Assembly (NCBI GenBank): GCA_033765345.1
Contig: JANRIC010000121.1
Span: 1-21,084, forward strand
Direction of reading: 5' to 3'
DNA from: JANRIC01 sp033765345
GTDB taxonomy: Bacteria; Bacteroidota; Bacteroidia; Cytophagales; Microscillaceae
DNA: 21,084 nt
Part shown: positions 1-8,781 of the stretch, one piece after another
Numbering within the stretch: position 1 is the stretch's first letter
How the letters are laid out: the number at the start of each line of letters is the position of its first letter
The notes under the pieces: model-generated
The model's input: only the letters and a program-made list of their open reading frames with translations
What the model was told of the DNA's origin: nothing
Databases searched by the model: none
Made by a program: the position numbers and the translations under genes

Positions 1-19
1 CCTCTCTTGATGATCAATT

Positions 20-67
20 TTGCCACGAATGCACGAATAAACGCCCTTATTCGTGCATTCGTGGCAA
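20..67. repeat. Perfect 21-bp inverted repeat (hairpin)
   Basis: Arms 20-40 and 47-67 are exact reverse complements (left arm begins TTGCCACGAATGCACG) around a 6-base loop ACGCCC. A perfect 21-bp stem cannot be chance. No U-run follows on either strand, so it is not a classic intrinsic terminator. It may be a dispersed palindromic repeat or the 3' end of a gene outside the window. Confidence 0.85.
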
Positions 68-156
68 GCAATTCTTTCAAATGTTTAGTGGATAGCAAGT
101 CTAATCAAGATGTGTCACCCACAAAATTTGTCAGAGAACCTGAAATTTTATAAAAA

Positions 157-870
157 ATGATGAAAATTTTTTGGCAAATCACTTTCTTAAGTATCCTATT
201 TTTAAGTGCAAAACCTCTATCTGCTCAGGATGAATGGAAATCAATCAAAATTCAGGGGATTTCTTTGGAGACTATCGGCCAAATGGTGAGCGATAGCCAG
301 GGTGTGTATTTTTACCCCAGATTGGTTGAGAAGTTTCTGGCAAATCATCAATTGGCAAATATTGATTATGTGATGCTGTATTATGGGTTTACTTTCTCCA
401 AGATGTACAATCCATACCGTCATTTTGCTCTGGAAGATAGCCTAGGCGACCTTACCGGTGCTCAGAAGGGTACTGAAGCGCTTGCATTGGCGGACGAATT
501 GCTGGCTGAAAACCCTGTATCTATTTTTGGAAATATTGAGAAAGCCTATGCACTCAATGCACTCAATGACAAAGAAAAATCTTTTTATTATCTGGAAAGA
601 TACCGACTACTGATGCAAGCCATGGAATCATCGGGTGAAGGGAGTTCTTATGATCGCCCCATTGTAGTTATCAATCCCAAAGATGCACAGGCAATCATGT
701 TGAAATACAAACTCATCGAGCTTTCCAAATCCATCAATGGGCGAGATGGTCGTTATTATGATGTTTATCTGGTTAAAAATCAAAAAGATAAGCAATATCC
801 CATCTATTTTGACATTACGATTCCTCAGAGCCTGGGCATGGGTATTTTTAAAAAAGATTTAAAAGAATAA
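157..870 (+). CDS. Secreted DUF4919-like protein
   Basis: 237 residues of unknown biochemical function, probably periplasmic or secreted. The N-terminus has a signal peptide: Lys3, a hydrophobic stretch at about 5-18, and a likely cleavage after SAQ (residues 22-24). The body carries LYYGFTF (74-80), YNPY (84-87) and SSGEGSS (about 158-164) followed by a beta-rich C-terminus ending in YFDITIP. This pattern matches my recollection of the Bacteroidota family DUF4919. Residues 100-150 look like a TPR-type helical hairpin. Two adjacent ATGs (157 and 160) could each start it. It converges on the SiaC-like gene with only 15 bases between the stops. Family assignment is from motif memory, not from a profile search. 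Confidence 0.75.
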   Translation: MMKIFWQITFLSILFLSAKPLSAQDEWKSIKIQGISLETIGQMVSDSQGVYFYPRLVEKFLANHQLANIDYVMLYYGFTFSKMYNPYRHFALEDSLGDLTGAQKGTEALALADELLAENPVSIFGNIEKAYALNALNDKEKSFYYLERYRLLMQAMESSGEGSSYDRPIVVINPKDAQAIMLKYKLIELSKSINGRDGRYYDVYLVKNQKDKQYPIYFDITIPQSLGMGIFKKDLKE

Positions 871-885
871 GCGCCTACATGGGTT

Positions 886-1296
886 TCAAAGCTTTTTAAC
901 AGGGATAAACTGTACGTCCAAGATAAAGTCATCGATAAGTTCGGCAAAATTGAGGTCACCGTCATCTAAAATTTCTTCCAAATCATCTTCATAATACCAA
1001 TAAAAATTGACCCTATGCCCCCGGTGGGCTAGTTCGTTGAGTTCTTTGATCAAAGTTAGTACAAAAGGTCTTGAACCTGTATTGAAATAAGAAACCTTGC
1101 AAATAAAATCCGTGTGATTTTGTGGGTTTCTGACATAATCGCTCTCCGCATAACTGTCAACCCAATTGATCAAAGGATTCCAAAAGCGGACGGCATCTTC
1201 GGGGAATGAATTTCCGCAAATTTCAAGTAAACCTTTTTTAAAATTAATTTCGGGGCTGCTTTCTGTGCCTTTGAGATACAAATTATCCATATACAT
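886..1296 (-). CDS. SiaC-family regulatory phosphoprotein (DUF1987)
   Basis: 136 residues, full length for the family. SiaC of Pseudomonas is a small phospho-switch that binds and activates a diguanylate cyclase (SiaD) and is controlled by a kinase and phosphatase (SiaB/SiaA). Seen here: an N-terminal strand pair with the family pattern SPEINF...GLLEICGNSFPEDA (about 14-35), a W..P...WVDSY helix, and YFNTGS (70-75). The Thr in YFNT is where I expect the phosphorylated threonine of SiaC. The C-terminus has an acidic stretch (YEDDLEEILDDGD). No cyclase or kinase partner is present, so the partner must be elsewhere or different. The gene lies 52 bases downstream of the STAS-like gene on the same strand, probably in one transcript. 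Confidence 0.8.
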   Translation of the reverse strand: MYMDNLYLKGTESSPEINFKKGLLEICGNSFPEDAVRFWNPLINWVDSYAESDYVRNPQNHTDFICKVSYFNTGSRPFVLTLIKELNELAHRGHRVNFYWYYEDDLEEILDDGDLNFAELIDDFILDVQFIPVKKL

Positions 1297-1348
1297 TGTA
1301 TTTCTTTTGCTTGTTATGATTCATCTGAAACACGGTACTGGAGAAGCA

Positions 1349-1753
1349 TTATCGAGCTTCCAGCCACTTCAGGGCTTTTTCCATAGAATCTACATGGATC
1401 ATCGGAAATTTACTCTTTGCCTGGAGCGTATTTACGATGTATTCGCTTCCCATTTTGGCGTAGAGACTTTTGGAGCTGATGATTACCATTTTGAATGGAT
1501 CCTGAACACTATGAAGTAACCTAGGAAACCATTGTGTCACAAACCAGGCTCTCTCCTCAATGTTCAGATCTTCGGCATATCGTTGATCGAGGATCAAAGC
1601 ACCGACAGTTTTTTCCTTAATTTTTTCTAAAAGTGTATTCAAAACCAGCTTATAATCCTGAAAATTTACCTCACGAATCAGATGTAAGGTAATCAGGCTG
1701 CGGACCGGATTGTAATTAATCAAAGCATAATTTTCCTGATAGAGTGTCTCCAT
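1349..1753 (-). CDS. STAS/SpoIIAA-like small protein
   Basis: 134 residues, cytoplasmic, with no signal peptide or membrane segment. The alternation of strands and helices fits the SpoIIAA/STAS-like fold seen in many short Bacteroidota proteins: N-terminal strands around YALINYNPVRSLITLHL, a helix from about residue 32, the strand GALILDQR, a helix ending in WFPRLLHS, the strand FKMVIISS, and a C-terminal helix EKALKWLEAR. I see no catalytic motif. It precedes the SiaC-like gene on the same strand. Anti-sigma-antagonist-like STAS proteins and SiaC-type phosphoproteins are both partner-switch components, so a shared regulatory role is plausible but inferred. The fold call is by eye. Confidence 0.6.
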   Translation of the reverse strand: METLYQENYALINYNPVRSLITLHLIREVNFQDYKLVLNTLLEKIKEKTVGALILDQRYAEDLNIEERAWFVTQWFPRLLHSVQDPFKMVIISSKSLYAKMGSEYIVNTLQAKSKFPMIHVDSMEKALKWLEAR

Positions 1754-1862
1754 ACAATAGATGAGTGATTAAAGTAAAGTTTGGTTGTGAGTTCAGCCAA
1801 AAATAATGAATTTTAGCGATAAATCATCCAATCCTGTCACATTAGGTATGATTTAGTTTTTC

Positions 1863-3935
1863 TTAGGTATTCTCTATTGATAACCTTGATTTTACAAAGT
1901 GATAAATTTCTTCTTGTGCCCTACACGGCTGTGTGTCTTCCGCATGGGTTTTTCGAATATTATGATGAAATTCGTCTAAATGAACAGCCTTGACATTATC
2001 CTTTAATTGTATCTCTGTGATTTGTAAAAGCTCTTCTTTGATCTGAGGGTCATAAATCGGAAAGACCACCTCTACCCGATGATAGAGATTACGCTTCATC
2101 CAATCGGCCGAACCCAAAAACAATGCTGGGTTGCCATTATTTTCAAAAATATACACCCGGGCGTGTTCCAGATAACGATCCAGAATTCGGGTTACGGTAA
2201 TATTTTCACTCATACCCGATATACCCGGCACCAAACAACAAATACTGCGGATGATAAGGTCTATTTTCACGCCTGCCCGATTGGCTTCGTACAATTTGTC
2301 GATCATCACGGGGTCCTCGAGGTTATTGATTTTGATAATCATGCGTGCAGGTCGTCCGTGAAGTGCGTGACTAATCTCTCGGTCAATCAATTCCATAAAC
2401 CGGGGTACAATATTAAATTGTGAAACGAGCAGGTGCTTGAGGTGTGGTTCTTCCTTTCTTTTATTCAAATATTTGAACACCTGATTCAGCTCGTTGGTCA
2501 TTTCTTGATGAGCCGTAAAAAAGCCGTGATCTGCATAAATCAAAGCCGTTTTTTCGTTAAAATTACCGGTACCAAAATAGGCAAATTCCTGCCTTTTTTT
2601 GTCTTTTTTTCGGATGATGAGAGCTACCTTGGCGTGGACTTTCAGCCCTGGGATACTATAAATGATTTTTATGCCTTCTTTTTCCATCGTTTCGGCCCAT
2701 TTGAGGTTGTTGGCTTCATCAAAACGAGCTTTAACTTCTACAAAAACAGTCACTTTTTTACCATTTCTTACAGCACTAATCAGGGCATTGGCAATGAATG
2801 AATCGGTTGCCATTCGGTAAACTGTCAGCTTGATTTCTGTGACAAAAGGATCTACAGCGGCTTCATTAAAAAAGCGCAATACATAATCATAAGGGCTATA
2901 AGGAAAATGTAAGATATATTCTCTTTTCAGCAGGGCTTCAAAAAGCGACTCCTGTCGATCTAAATCAGGGTGATTGAGTGAGGGCAGAAAAATATCCTCC
3001 AACTGGGGTTTGATAGGATTTGGCAAGCTAAAAAGATCATAAAAATTATGGTATCTGCCACCACGTACTATATCAGATTCATTGATGTCCAAGGTTTCCA
3101 TCATAAATCGGAGTGCCACTTCGGGGATATTTTTATCATATAAAAAACGAGCAGGAACTCCCAGATTGCGTACATCAAGTTGTTTTTTGATTTTGGTGAT
3201 AAGATCTCCAGTATATTCATCCTCAATACCCAGATCGGAATCACGGTTTAGCTTGATGCTATAAGCTCCCTTTACCTCATACCCTGGAAACAGACTTCTG
3301 AGGTTACAGCGGACAATATCATCCAGAAAAATATAGTAGCGAGTTTTCTCAATACTGGGTAATTTATAAAAACGAGGCAGATGATCTGAAGGAATATTCA
3401 CCAGGGCGTACCGAATCGGCATGGTTTCATCTCCTTTTCTGGAAAGCTCCACCACAAAATACAAAGCCCTATTCACCAGAAAGACGCTTTTGCTGCGTTC
3501 ACTAAAAATAACGGGCTGCATATAAGCCAACACCTTATTTCTAAAGTAATTGACCACAGCAGGCAGATGTTCGGGCAGAATTTTTTCTTCGTGATAAAGC
3601 ACAATATTTTGCTCCCGAAGTTGGGGAAGGATTTCTTCGCGATATATTTTACCAAACTCACTCTGCTGGCTGCTGACTATCTGAAGAACTTGCGCCAGAA
3701 GTTGTTCGGGGGCTAAATTTGAATCCTGGCTGAATTCAGAGCTATTTACTTTGATAGCCGAACGAATAGCTGCTACCCTGACCCTAAAAAACTCATCCAG
3801 GTTAGAGGAATAAATTGCCATAAATTTAATTCGTTCATACAAAGGTACACGGGGGTCTTTGGCTTCTTCCAAAACCCGATAATTAAATGATAACCAGCTC
3901 AGATCCCGATCAAAATAACGGTTAAGAGTTTGCAT
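1863..3935 (-). CDS. ppk1: Polyphosphate kinase 1
   Basis: 690 residues, the usual length for PPK1, which reversibly polymerises the gamma-phosphate of ATP into inorganic polyphosphate. The N-terminal domain begins FDRDLSWLSFNYRVLEEA and contains SSNLDEFFRVRVA (43-55). The two catalytic-domain histidines lie in LKVHAKVALI (His434, equivalent to E. coli His435, which is phosphorylated) and RYLEHARVYIF (His591, equivalent to His592). The YFGTGNFNEKTA motif (453-464) of the phospholipase-D-like fold is also intact. No truncation or frameshift is seen. The gene stands alone on the minus strand: ung ends 106 bases upstream of its start, and no exopolyphosphatase (ppx) is adjacent. I see no Pho-box that I could defend. 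Confidence 0.97.
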   Translation of the reverse strand: MQTLNRYFDRDLSWLSFNYRVLEEAKDPRVPLYERIKFMAIYSSNLDEFFRVRVAAIRSAIKVNSSEFSQDSNLAPEQLLAQVLQIVSSQQSEFGKIYREEILPQLREQNIVLYHEEKILPEHLPAVVNYFRNKVLAYMQPVIFSERSKSVFLVNRALYFVVELSRKGDETMPIRYALVNIPSDHLPRFYKLPSIEKTRYYIFLDDIVRCNLRSLFPGYEVKGAYSIKLNRDSDLGIEDEYTGDLITKIKKQLDVRNLGVPARFLYDKNIPEVALRFMMETLDINESDIVRGGRYHNFYDLFSLPNPIKPQLEDIFLPSLNHPDLDRQESLFEALLKREYILHFPYSPYDYVLRFFNEAAVDPFVTEIKLTVYRMATDSFIANALISAVRNGKKVTVFVEVKARFDEANNLKWAETMEKEGIKIIYSIPGLKVHAKVALIIRKKDKKRQEFAYFGTGNFNEKTALIYADHGFFTAHQEMTNELNQVFKYLNKRKEEPHLKHLLVSQFNIVPRFMELIDREISHALHGRPARMIIKINNLEDPVMIDKLYEANRAGVKIDLIIRSICCLVPGISGMSENITVTRILDRYLEHARVYIFENNGNPALFLGSADWMKRNLYHRVEVVFPIYDPQIKEELLQITEIQLKDNVKAVHLDEFHHNIRKTHAEDTQPCRAQEEIYHFVKSRLSIENT

Positions 3936-4041
3936 AAGAATTTAGTTCGAGAGATATATGTGTTTTGGGGTCAATTTATAAATAATTAAGCGAACAACTA
4001 ATAATTATCCCTGAATTGATCATTATTAATTGTTCATCGGA

Positions 4042-4698
4042 TTACCAATTTATTTCTGCCTGTTCTCTGGCTTTAAGGTATTCATTCGCCTGGCTGAAAT
4101 GCTTACAGCCGTTAAAGCCTTTAGCTAGGGGGGAGGGGTGTGGTGCTTTTAGAATCAGATGTTTTGTATGATCTACTACGGCACCTTTGTCTTGGGCATA
4201 TTTGCCCCAAAGCATAAAGACGACACCTTCTTTATTATCCGAAATTTTTTGAATAACAGCCGTCGTAAATTCTTCCCAACCTTTTCGTTGGTGAGAACCT
4301 GCCTCACCTTCACGCACCGTAAGGGTAGCATTAAGTAAGAATACGCCTTGTCGAGCCCAACGTTCAAGATTTCCAGATTTCGGAATAGAATGCCCCAAAT
4401 CATCCTGAATTTCTTTAAAAATATTACGCAATGAAGGAGGAATGCGTACCCCGTCATTCACCGAAAAACACAGCCCATTAGCCTGACCAGCACCGTGATA
4501 GGGGTCTTGCCCAATGATAACCACTTTGGTATCTTCAAAGGCACATTGATCAAATGCATTAAAAATCAGTTTGCCTGGCGGATAAATGGTATGGCTTTGA
4601 TATTCTTCTTTGACAAATCCGATGAGCTTTTGAAAATATGGTTTTTCAAATTCATCCGACAGTAAGTTTTTCCAAGATTCAGCAATTTTTACATCCAT
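4042..4698 (-). CDS. ung: Uracil-DNA glycosylase (family 1)
   Basis: 218 residues from the chosen start. It removes uracil from DNA as the first step of base-excision repair. The water-activating loop GQDPYHG is at 63-69 with the catalytic Asp65. The Leu-loop APHPSPLA is at 185-192 with His187, matching the residue number of the E. coli enzyme. LLNATLTVR and the GKYAQ segment of the family are present. I chose the ATG at 4696-4698 because family members start close to the motif ESWK. An upstream in-frame ATG at 4731 would add 11 residues (MFVKTYLNLKI) with no counterpart that I know of. It is transcribed in the same direction as ppk1. Confidence 0.97.
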   Translation of the reverse strand: MDVKIAESWKNLLSDEFEKPYFQKLIGFVKEEYQSHTIYPPGKLIFNAFDQCAFEDTKVVIIGQDPYHGAGQANGLCFSVNDGVRIPPSLRNIFKEIQDDLGHSIPKSGNLERWARQGVFLLNATLTVREGEAGSHQRKGWEEFTTAVIQKISDNKEGVVFMLWGKYAQDKGAVVDHTKHLILKAPHPSPLAKGFNGCKHFSQANEYLKAREQAEINW

Positions 4699-4819
4699 AA
4701 TCTTTAAGTTTAAATAAGTTTTGACGAACAATTTAAGAAAAATTCAATAATTCCGATCTCTCAGCGAAAATATTACAAACTGGCTAAAAATTTGCTCAAA
4801 AACATTTAATTCATATGTT

Positions 4820-4827
4820 TATATTTG
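4820..4827 (+). promoter_or_regulatory. Candidate Bacteroidota -7 box ahead of apaG
   Basis: TATATTTG matches the Bacteroidota -7 consensus TAnnTTTG exactly and lies 23 bases before the apaG ATG, leaving a short leader. The nearest upstream TTTG (4791-4794) is 25 bases away, longer than the usual spacing, so the -33 element is weak or differs. Confidence 0.45.
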
Positions 4828-4850
4828 GAAAGAGATTTTAACTAAGTAAG

Positions 4851-5243
4851 ATGAATATGACAACCCAAATCACAGACGGTATCAAAGTCAGTGTGATTAC
4901 CGATTATCAAAGAGATTATTCCAGCCCTGAGCAATCTCATTATGTATTTACGTATAAAGTTACGATTGAGAATTGCAGCTCCTATACGATTCAATTACTT
5001 CGTAGGCATTGGTATATCCATGATGCCAACGGTTATGTCAAAGAAGTGGAAGGAGAAGGGGTTGTCGGTAAAAAACCTATCCTTGAGCCCGGTGAAATTC
5101 ACCAGTACGTTTCCGGTTGCAATTTACGCACTGGCATTGGAAAAATGTGGGGTACATACCTCATGGAAAGAGCTTATGACGGCAAACTTTTCCGGGTAGC
5201 CATCCCTGAATTTACCCTCATGGTTCCTTTTCTTTGCAATTAG
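4851..5243 (+). CDS. apaG: ApaG family protein (Co2+/Mg2+ efflux-associated)
   Basis: 130 residues, the normal length for ApaG, a single fibronectin-III/immunoglobulin-like beta domain. Recognisable family features: ITDGIKVSV near the N-terminus, YVFTYKVTIEN (about 31-41), the segment QLLRRHWYIHDANG followed by V.GEGVVGKKPILEPGE, and GKMWGTYLM near the end. In enterobacteria apaG sits with apaH and ksgA and is linked to divalent cation tolerance and diadenosine tetraphosphate; those neighbours are absent here. The biochemical role of the family is still unclear. A second ATG two codons downstream is an alternative start. It is divergent from ung. Confidence 0.93.
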   Translation: MNMTTQITDGIKVSVITDYQRDYSSPEQSHYVFTYKVTIENCSSYTIQLLRRHWYIHDANGYVKEVEGEGVVGKKPILEPGEIHQYVSGCNLRTGIGKMWGTYLMERAYDGKLFRVAIPEFTLMVPFLCN

Positions 5244-5350
5244 TTATTAGCATCAGCCTGCCTTGACTGTGCGTCCTTGATCTGATAACTTCCATGAAAT
5301 AACTCATTAATTGGTATAAATATTTTGCATCGCTATTGATCCGCTCATTC

Positions 5351-6106
5351 ATGAATTATTGGCTAAAAGCACAAAACGAATTTGCGATACACTCGCCCTT
5401 CGTTTTTGATTTGTATACGAATGTAATCCAATCCAACCAACAATATTATGCCTTTTTTGAAATCGAGAATCAAAGAAAAAGGCTTTTGAAAAATGCCCAT
5501 ACCATCGAGATACAAGACTTTGGGGCTGGGTCTAGGGTGTTTGACTCTACCCAAAGGCAGGTCAATAAAATTGTTCATTATTCTGCTATCAATAAAGCCC
5601 AAGGACAGCTTTTATTCAAATTGGTAAATCGTTTTCAGCCTGAATATATCCTTGAGCTAGGTACTTCTTTGGGGCTTTCTACACTTTATCTTTCCAAAGC
5701 CAAATCTTCGGCAAAAGTGCATACTTTTGAAGGTTGTGAAGAGACGGCACGACTAGCGCAGGAGCTGTTTCAAATAAGTGCCGCTCACAATATCACGATG
5801 GTCACAGGAAAGCTGGAAGATACCCTGCAAAACACGATAAAGGCATTACCTGCTGTTGATTTTGTTTTTTTTGATGCCAATCATCGCCTTGCGCCTACCT
5901 TAGAATATTTTGAAATTTGCCTGCAAAAATCTCACAGCGATAGTATTTTTGTTTTTGATGATATTTACTGGTCTTCCGAAATGCAACAAGCTTGGAATGC
6001 TATCAAAAAACATCCTGAAGTGACCCTGACGCTGGACTTATTTAAGCTGGGGTTAGTTTTTTTTAGTGATAAGTTTGAAAAGCAGCATTTTACCCTTAGA
6101 TTTTGA
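5351..6106 (+). CDS. Class I SAM-dependent methyltransferase (O-methyltransferase-like)
   Basis: 251 residues from the ATG. The SAM-binding motif I is ILELGTSLGLSTLYLS (about 101-116), followed by an acidic motif II HTFEGCEE and a motif IV region VDFVFFDANHR, as in Methyltransf_24 and related O-methyltransferases. The substrate cannot be read from the sequence. The ~95 residues before motif I include NEFAIHSPFVFDLY, a segment I associate with a Bacteroidota-specific group of these enzymes. Translation could also begin at a TTG at 5336 (five codons upstream), but the ATG is preferred. The gene converges on the glutaminase with about 64 bases between stops and no strong hairpin. Confidence 0.85.
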   Translation: MNYWLKAQNEFAIHSPFVFDLYTNVIQSNQQYYAFFEIENQRKRLLKNAHTIEIQDFGAGSRVFDSTQRQVNKIVHYSAINKAQGQLLFKLVNRFQPEYILELGTSLGLSTLYLSKAKSSAKVHTFEGCEETARLAQELFQISAAHNITMVTGKLEDTLQNTIKALPAVDFVFFDANHRLAPTLEYFEICLQKSHSDSIFVFDDIYWSSEMQQAWNAIKKHPEVTLTLDLFKLGLVFFSDKFEKQHFTLRF

Positions 6107-6170
6107 ACAGGACAGCTACTGATATGATCTAAGCCCTATCAATGCTTGCCGCCTGTCAGCCCCCCTGTAT

Positions 6171-7820
6171 TTACTCAATAGCTCCATATACCCTCAGCAA
6201 CTCAACAACCTCCTCGTGTTTCCCTTTTTTGGCATCAGAAATAGGAGTTCCTCCCCAGCGATCTCTAGGATTAAGGTTTACTTTCCTATCGATGAGGTAT
6301 TTGACTACGTGTATATGCCCTTCTGCGGCTGCGAGGTGAAGTGCTGTACGGTAGTCATAATCGCCTTGGTTTAAATTTACTCCGGCAGCTACGAGTCGCT
6401 GAATTTCGTGTAAATCTCCGGTGCTTGCCGAAGCAATGAGTGCCATTATATCCCGGTATTTGGTTTCGTATCTTTTGGATTTTGGATTTCTGGTAGAGTC
6501 TATGCTGCCCAGCCCGTCGTATTTATGCACATTATACCGTTTAGCCAGTAGGTTACAAAACTCTAGTCCTCTGACACAATTCCCGATTTTATCCAGGGGC
6601 GGAGACCAAATAGCAATCCCCATTAAACCTGGAATCACCACCAGCAAAGCACCTGAAACGCCACTCTTGGCGGGTAAGCCGATTTTGAATGCAAATTCCC
6701 CAGAATAATCGTACATACCGCAAGAAAGCATAAGTGACAGGCAGTTTTGCACAGTCCTATCCTTAAAAATCCGTTTGTCGGTCAAGGGGCAAATTCCTGA
6801 ATTGGCCAGTGTGGCGCCAATGACTGCCATAGATTCAGCATTGACTTCAATGGAGCAGCACTGAAAGTAAAACTCAAGGGTTTGGGTAAGATCTGTGTTG
6901 GGGGGAAAGGCGTTCTTTTCGCGCATAAAATGTGCTAAGGCAAAATTCCGGTCGGCAGTCTGTCTTTCAGATAAATATACTGCATTATTAAAATTGGGCT
7001 TTTTCCCTCCACTTAGTTTTTGGATAGTATTGATGATAAAATCAAAGCGGTCGGCAATATTAAGTTCCTGTTTGATTAGAGAGCAACTCATAATAGCTCC
7101 AGCATTGATCATCGGATTATGGGGCAGGTTATTGCGATCCAGCGAAAGCTCGTTAAAGCCCAATCCACTGGGTTCGAGTCCTATATGGTGATGAACTTTT
7201 TCTTCACCCAGGTCTTCCTGTGCAATACAATACAAGAGGGGCTTACAGGTAGATTGCAGGCAAAAATCTTCAGCAAAGTCGCCGATCGAGAATCTTTGAC
7301 CATCTACGGTACAAATAGATACTGCGTACATATTTGGGTCTACTCGTGCTAATTGAGGGATATAATCGGCTATTTTACCTTCCTGAATGATCTTAGTTTT
7401 ATTATACATCTCTTGAATGGATTGGGCAAGGGAGGGAAAATCAGGAATGGAAAGATTCCCTATGAGAGTATTTCGTAACAAGGTACTCCTAAGAATCAAA
7501 TTTCTAAAATCGGGTTTACGAATTTTTTTGTTTGTTGAATCCGAATCTATCTCTTGTTTGATGGTTTGAATATATTTTTTTAATTCTTCTAATCGAGGGT
7601 CTTCATATCGGATACCCATTCGATCCAGTATATTCCATAGTTCGTGGCTACTTATATAATTTTTTTTGGGATTACAAATGGAGGTAAAAAGATCGCTGAT
7701 ATTAATCCCAAGGATATTATCATCATCATATAATATGACGGCTGTCGTATTGTCAAAGGTTTGAGAGGAAGAAGGTGCTTGATTTTCTTTCTCAAATATG
7801 CCATGAATGGTATTTTCCAT
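6171..7820 (-). CDS. glsA: Glutaminase with N-terminal helical domain and C-terminal ankyrin repeats
   Basis: 549 residues from the ATG at 7820; a TTG five codons upstream is less likely. It hydrolyses glutamine to glutamate and ammonia. Regions: an N-terminal domain (about 25-135) resembling the EF-hand-like domain of animal GLS (SSHELWNILDRMGIRYEDPRL aligns with the human segment around TGLRTSDPRL); a serine-dependent beta-lactamase-like glutaminase core (about 145-425) with the Ser-x-x-Lys pair in LQSTCKPL (Ser190, Lys193), PHNPMINAGAI and GLPAKSGVSGALLVV; and ankyrin repeats (about 460-549) with YRTALHLAAAEGH. In the activation-loop position FNELSLD it has Ser where human GLS has Phe322, as in GLS2. 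Ordinary bacterial glutaminases are ~310 residues. It appears cytoplasmic, with no signal peptide, and is monocistronic. Confidence 0.95.
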   Translation of the reverse strand: MENTIHGIFEKENQAPSSSQTFDNTTAVILYDDDNILGINISDLFTSICNPKKNYISSHELWNILDRMGIRYEDPRLEELKKYIQTIKQEIDSDSTNKKIRKPDFRNLILRSTLLRNTLIGNLSIPDFPSLAQSIQEMYNKTKIIQEGKIADYIPQLARVDPNMYAVSICTVDGQRFSIGDFAEDFCLQSTCKPLLYCIAQEDLGEEKVHHHIGLEPSGLGFNELSLDRNNLPHNPMINAGAIMSCSLIKQELNIADRFDFIINTIQKLSGGKKPNFNNAVYLSERQTADRNFALAHFMREKNAFPPNTDLTQTLEFYFQCCSIEVNAESMAVIGATLANSGICPLTDKRIFKDRTVQNCLSLMLSCGMYDYSGEFAFKIGLPAKSGVSGALLVVIPGLMGIAIWSPPLDKIGNCVRGLEFCNLLAKRYNVHKYDGLGSIDSTRNPKSKRYETKYRDIMALIASASTGDLHEIQRLVAAGVNLNQGDYDYRTALHLAAAEGHIHVVKYLIDRKVNLNPRDRWGGTPISDAKKGKHEEVVELLRVYGAIE

Positions 7821-8189
7821 ATAAAGTCTATACAATAAGTTAATGGATCGAAATTATGTTACCCATAAATAACGAATTGCACCAATGACAGGTTATATAA
7901 ATAGTATTATTTTGTTATTAATTTATAATATTTTATGTTTTCTCTAGGGTTTCTAGATATCTACAAGATTTTTTTTGGATTTTTTATACGGATAAAGAAT
8001 ACTTAATGGGATTTCTAAAAAATCCCGAAATTATCTGGTTGTATGTATTTGGTGTGTCACATTAAATAATGATGATTATTAGACAAAAAAATATTTTTGG
8101 CTTTTATGAATTAACCCACAAAAGCTTTGTGATAGCAATCTGTACGCATCATAAGGCTGGTTTATAAATGTTGGCTGGTTTGGGAGTAA
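7821..8189. other. AT-rich intergenic region upstream of the glutaminase
   Basis: About 370 bases with no credible ORF. It holds a short perfect hairpin at 8008-8026 (GGGATTT, loop CTAAA, AAATCCC) and a T-rich tract near 7970-7987. It should contain the glutaminase promoter and the 3' end of the TonB-domain gene. I found no full TAnnTTTG box with a proper partner. Confidence 0.5.
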
Positions 8190-8588
8190 TTATCTAACAG
8201 GGATAGAAATCGTTTTTAGGACGCGCACCGGTTTCCCTTGTTGTGTGCCAGGAGTCCATTTGGGAGCATTCTCAAGAAGTTTGACAATCGCCGTATCATA
8301 ATCGCATTCCAAACCTTTGACAATCTCTACATTGCTAATTTTACCGTCTTTCTCGATGATAAAACGAACGAAAACATTGCCCGAAACATTTTTTTTGACA
8401 ACTTCTTTGGTCTTTTGCAAGTGGCTTTCGGTATACTCAAAGAAGGCACTCATTCCTCCTACAGGGCAGGGTGCTTTTTCAGTTACTTTGTATACCGGCT
8501 CTTGAGCAATACTTTTTTGTGTAGAGAGGCAGCAAATACAAACCACTGCTCCCATCAGTGTCATTAATTTTAAATAAAACCCTTTCAT
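8190..8588 (-). CDS. Exported TonB C-terminal-domain protein
   Basis: 132 residues: an N-terminal hydrophobic signal (about 5-22, probable cleavage after IAQ at 27-29) followed by a single TonB_C domain (about 50-132). The domain shows GNVFVRFIIEKDGKISNVEIVKG (70-92) in its strand-helix order, APKWTPGTQQGKPV (about 108-121) and the terminal strand SIPVR. Bacteroidota encode many such stand-alone domains, some fused to sensors. Here there is no proline-rich spacer and, unless the signal stays uncleaved, no membrane anchor, so it is unlikely to be an energy transducer by itself. A periplasmic binding or adaptor role is inferred. Cysteines at 41 and 95 could form a disulphide. It is monocistronic, with ~190 AT-rich bases upstream. 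Confidence 0.85.
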   Translation of the reverse strand: MKGFYLKLMTLMGAVVCICCLSTQKSIAQEPVYKVTEKAPCPVGGMSAFFEYTESHLQKTKEVVKKNVSGNVFVRFIIEKDGKISNVEIVKGLECDYDTAIVKLLENAPKWTPGTQQGKPVRVLKTISIPVR

Positions 8589-8781
8589 TCCTTAGAGTTG
8601 ATGTTTTTAATCCCGAATATGATTACTAAAGTAAATGCTAATTAAATAGATAAATCTGTGAAAAGCAATATTTCATTTCAAAAACATTTAAAAAGCATGA
8701 TTTGAAAGAATAAATTGATTAATTGTATTTATGCTATATAACTTATAAATATACGATTAAAGTTCAAATAAATTTTATTAT

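Noticed and set aside
5244..5335. Possible terminator from AGTTAT and ATAACT near 5241-5290
   Set aside because: The arms are short with a ~30-base loop and no T-run follows.
7160..7185. tRNA T-loop-like sequence GGTTCGAGTCC
   Set aside because: It lies inside the glutaminase reading frame (EPSGLG region), with no acceptor stem or anticodon arm around it.
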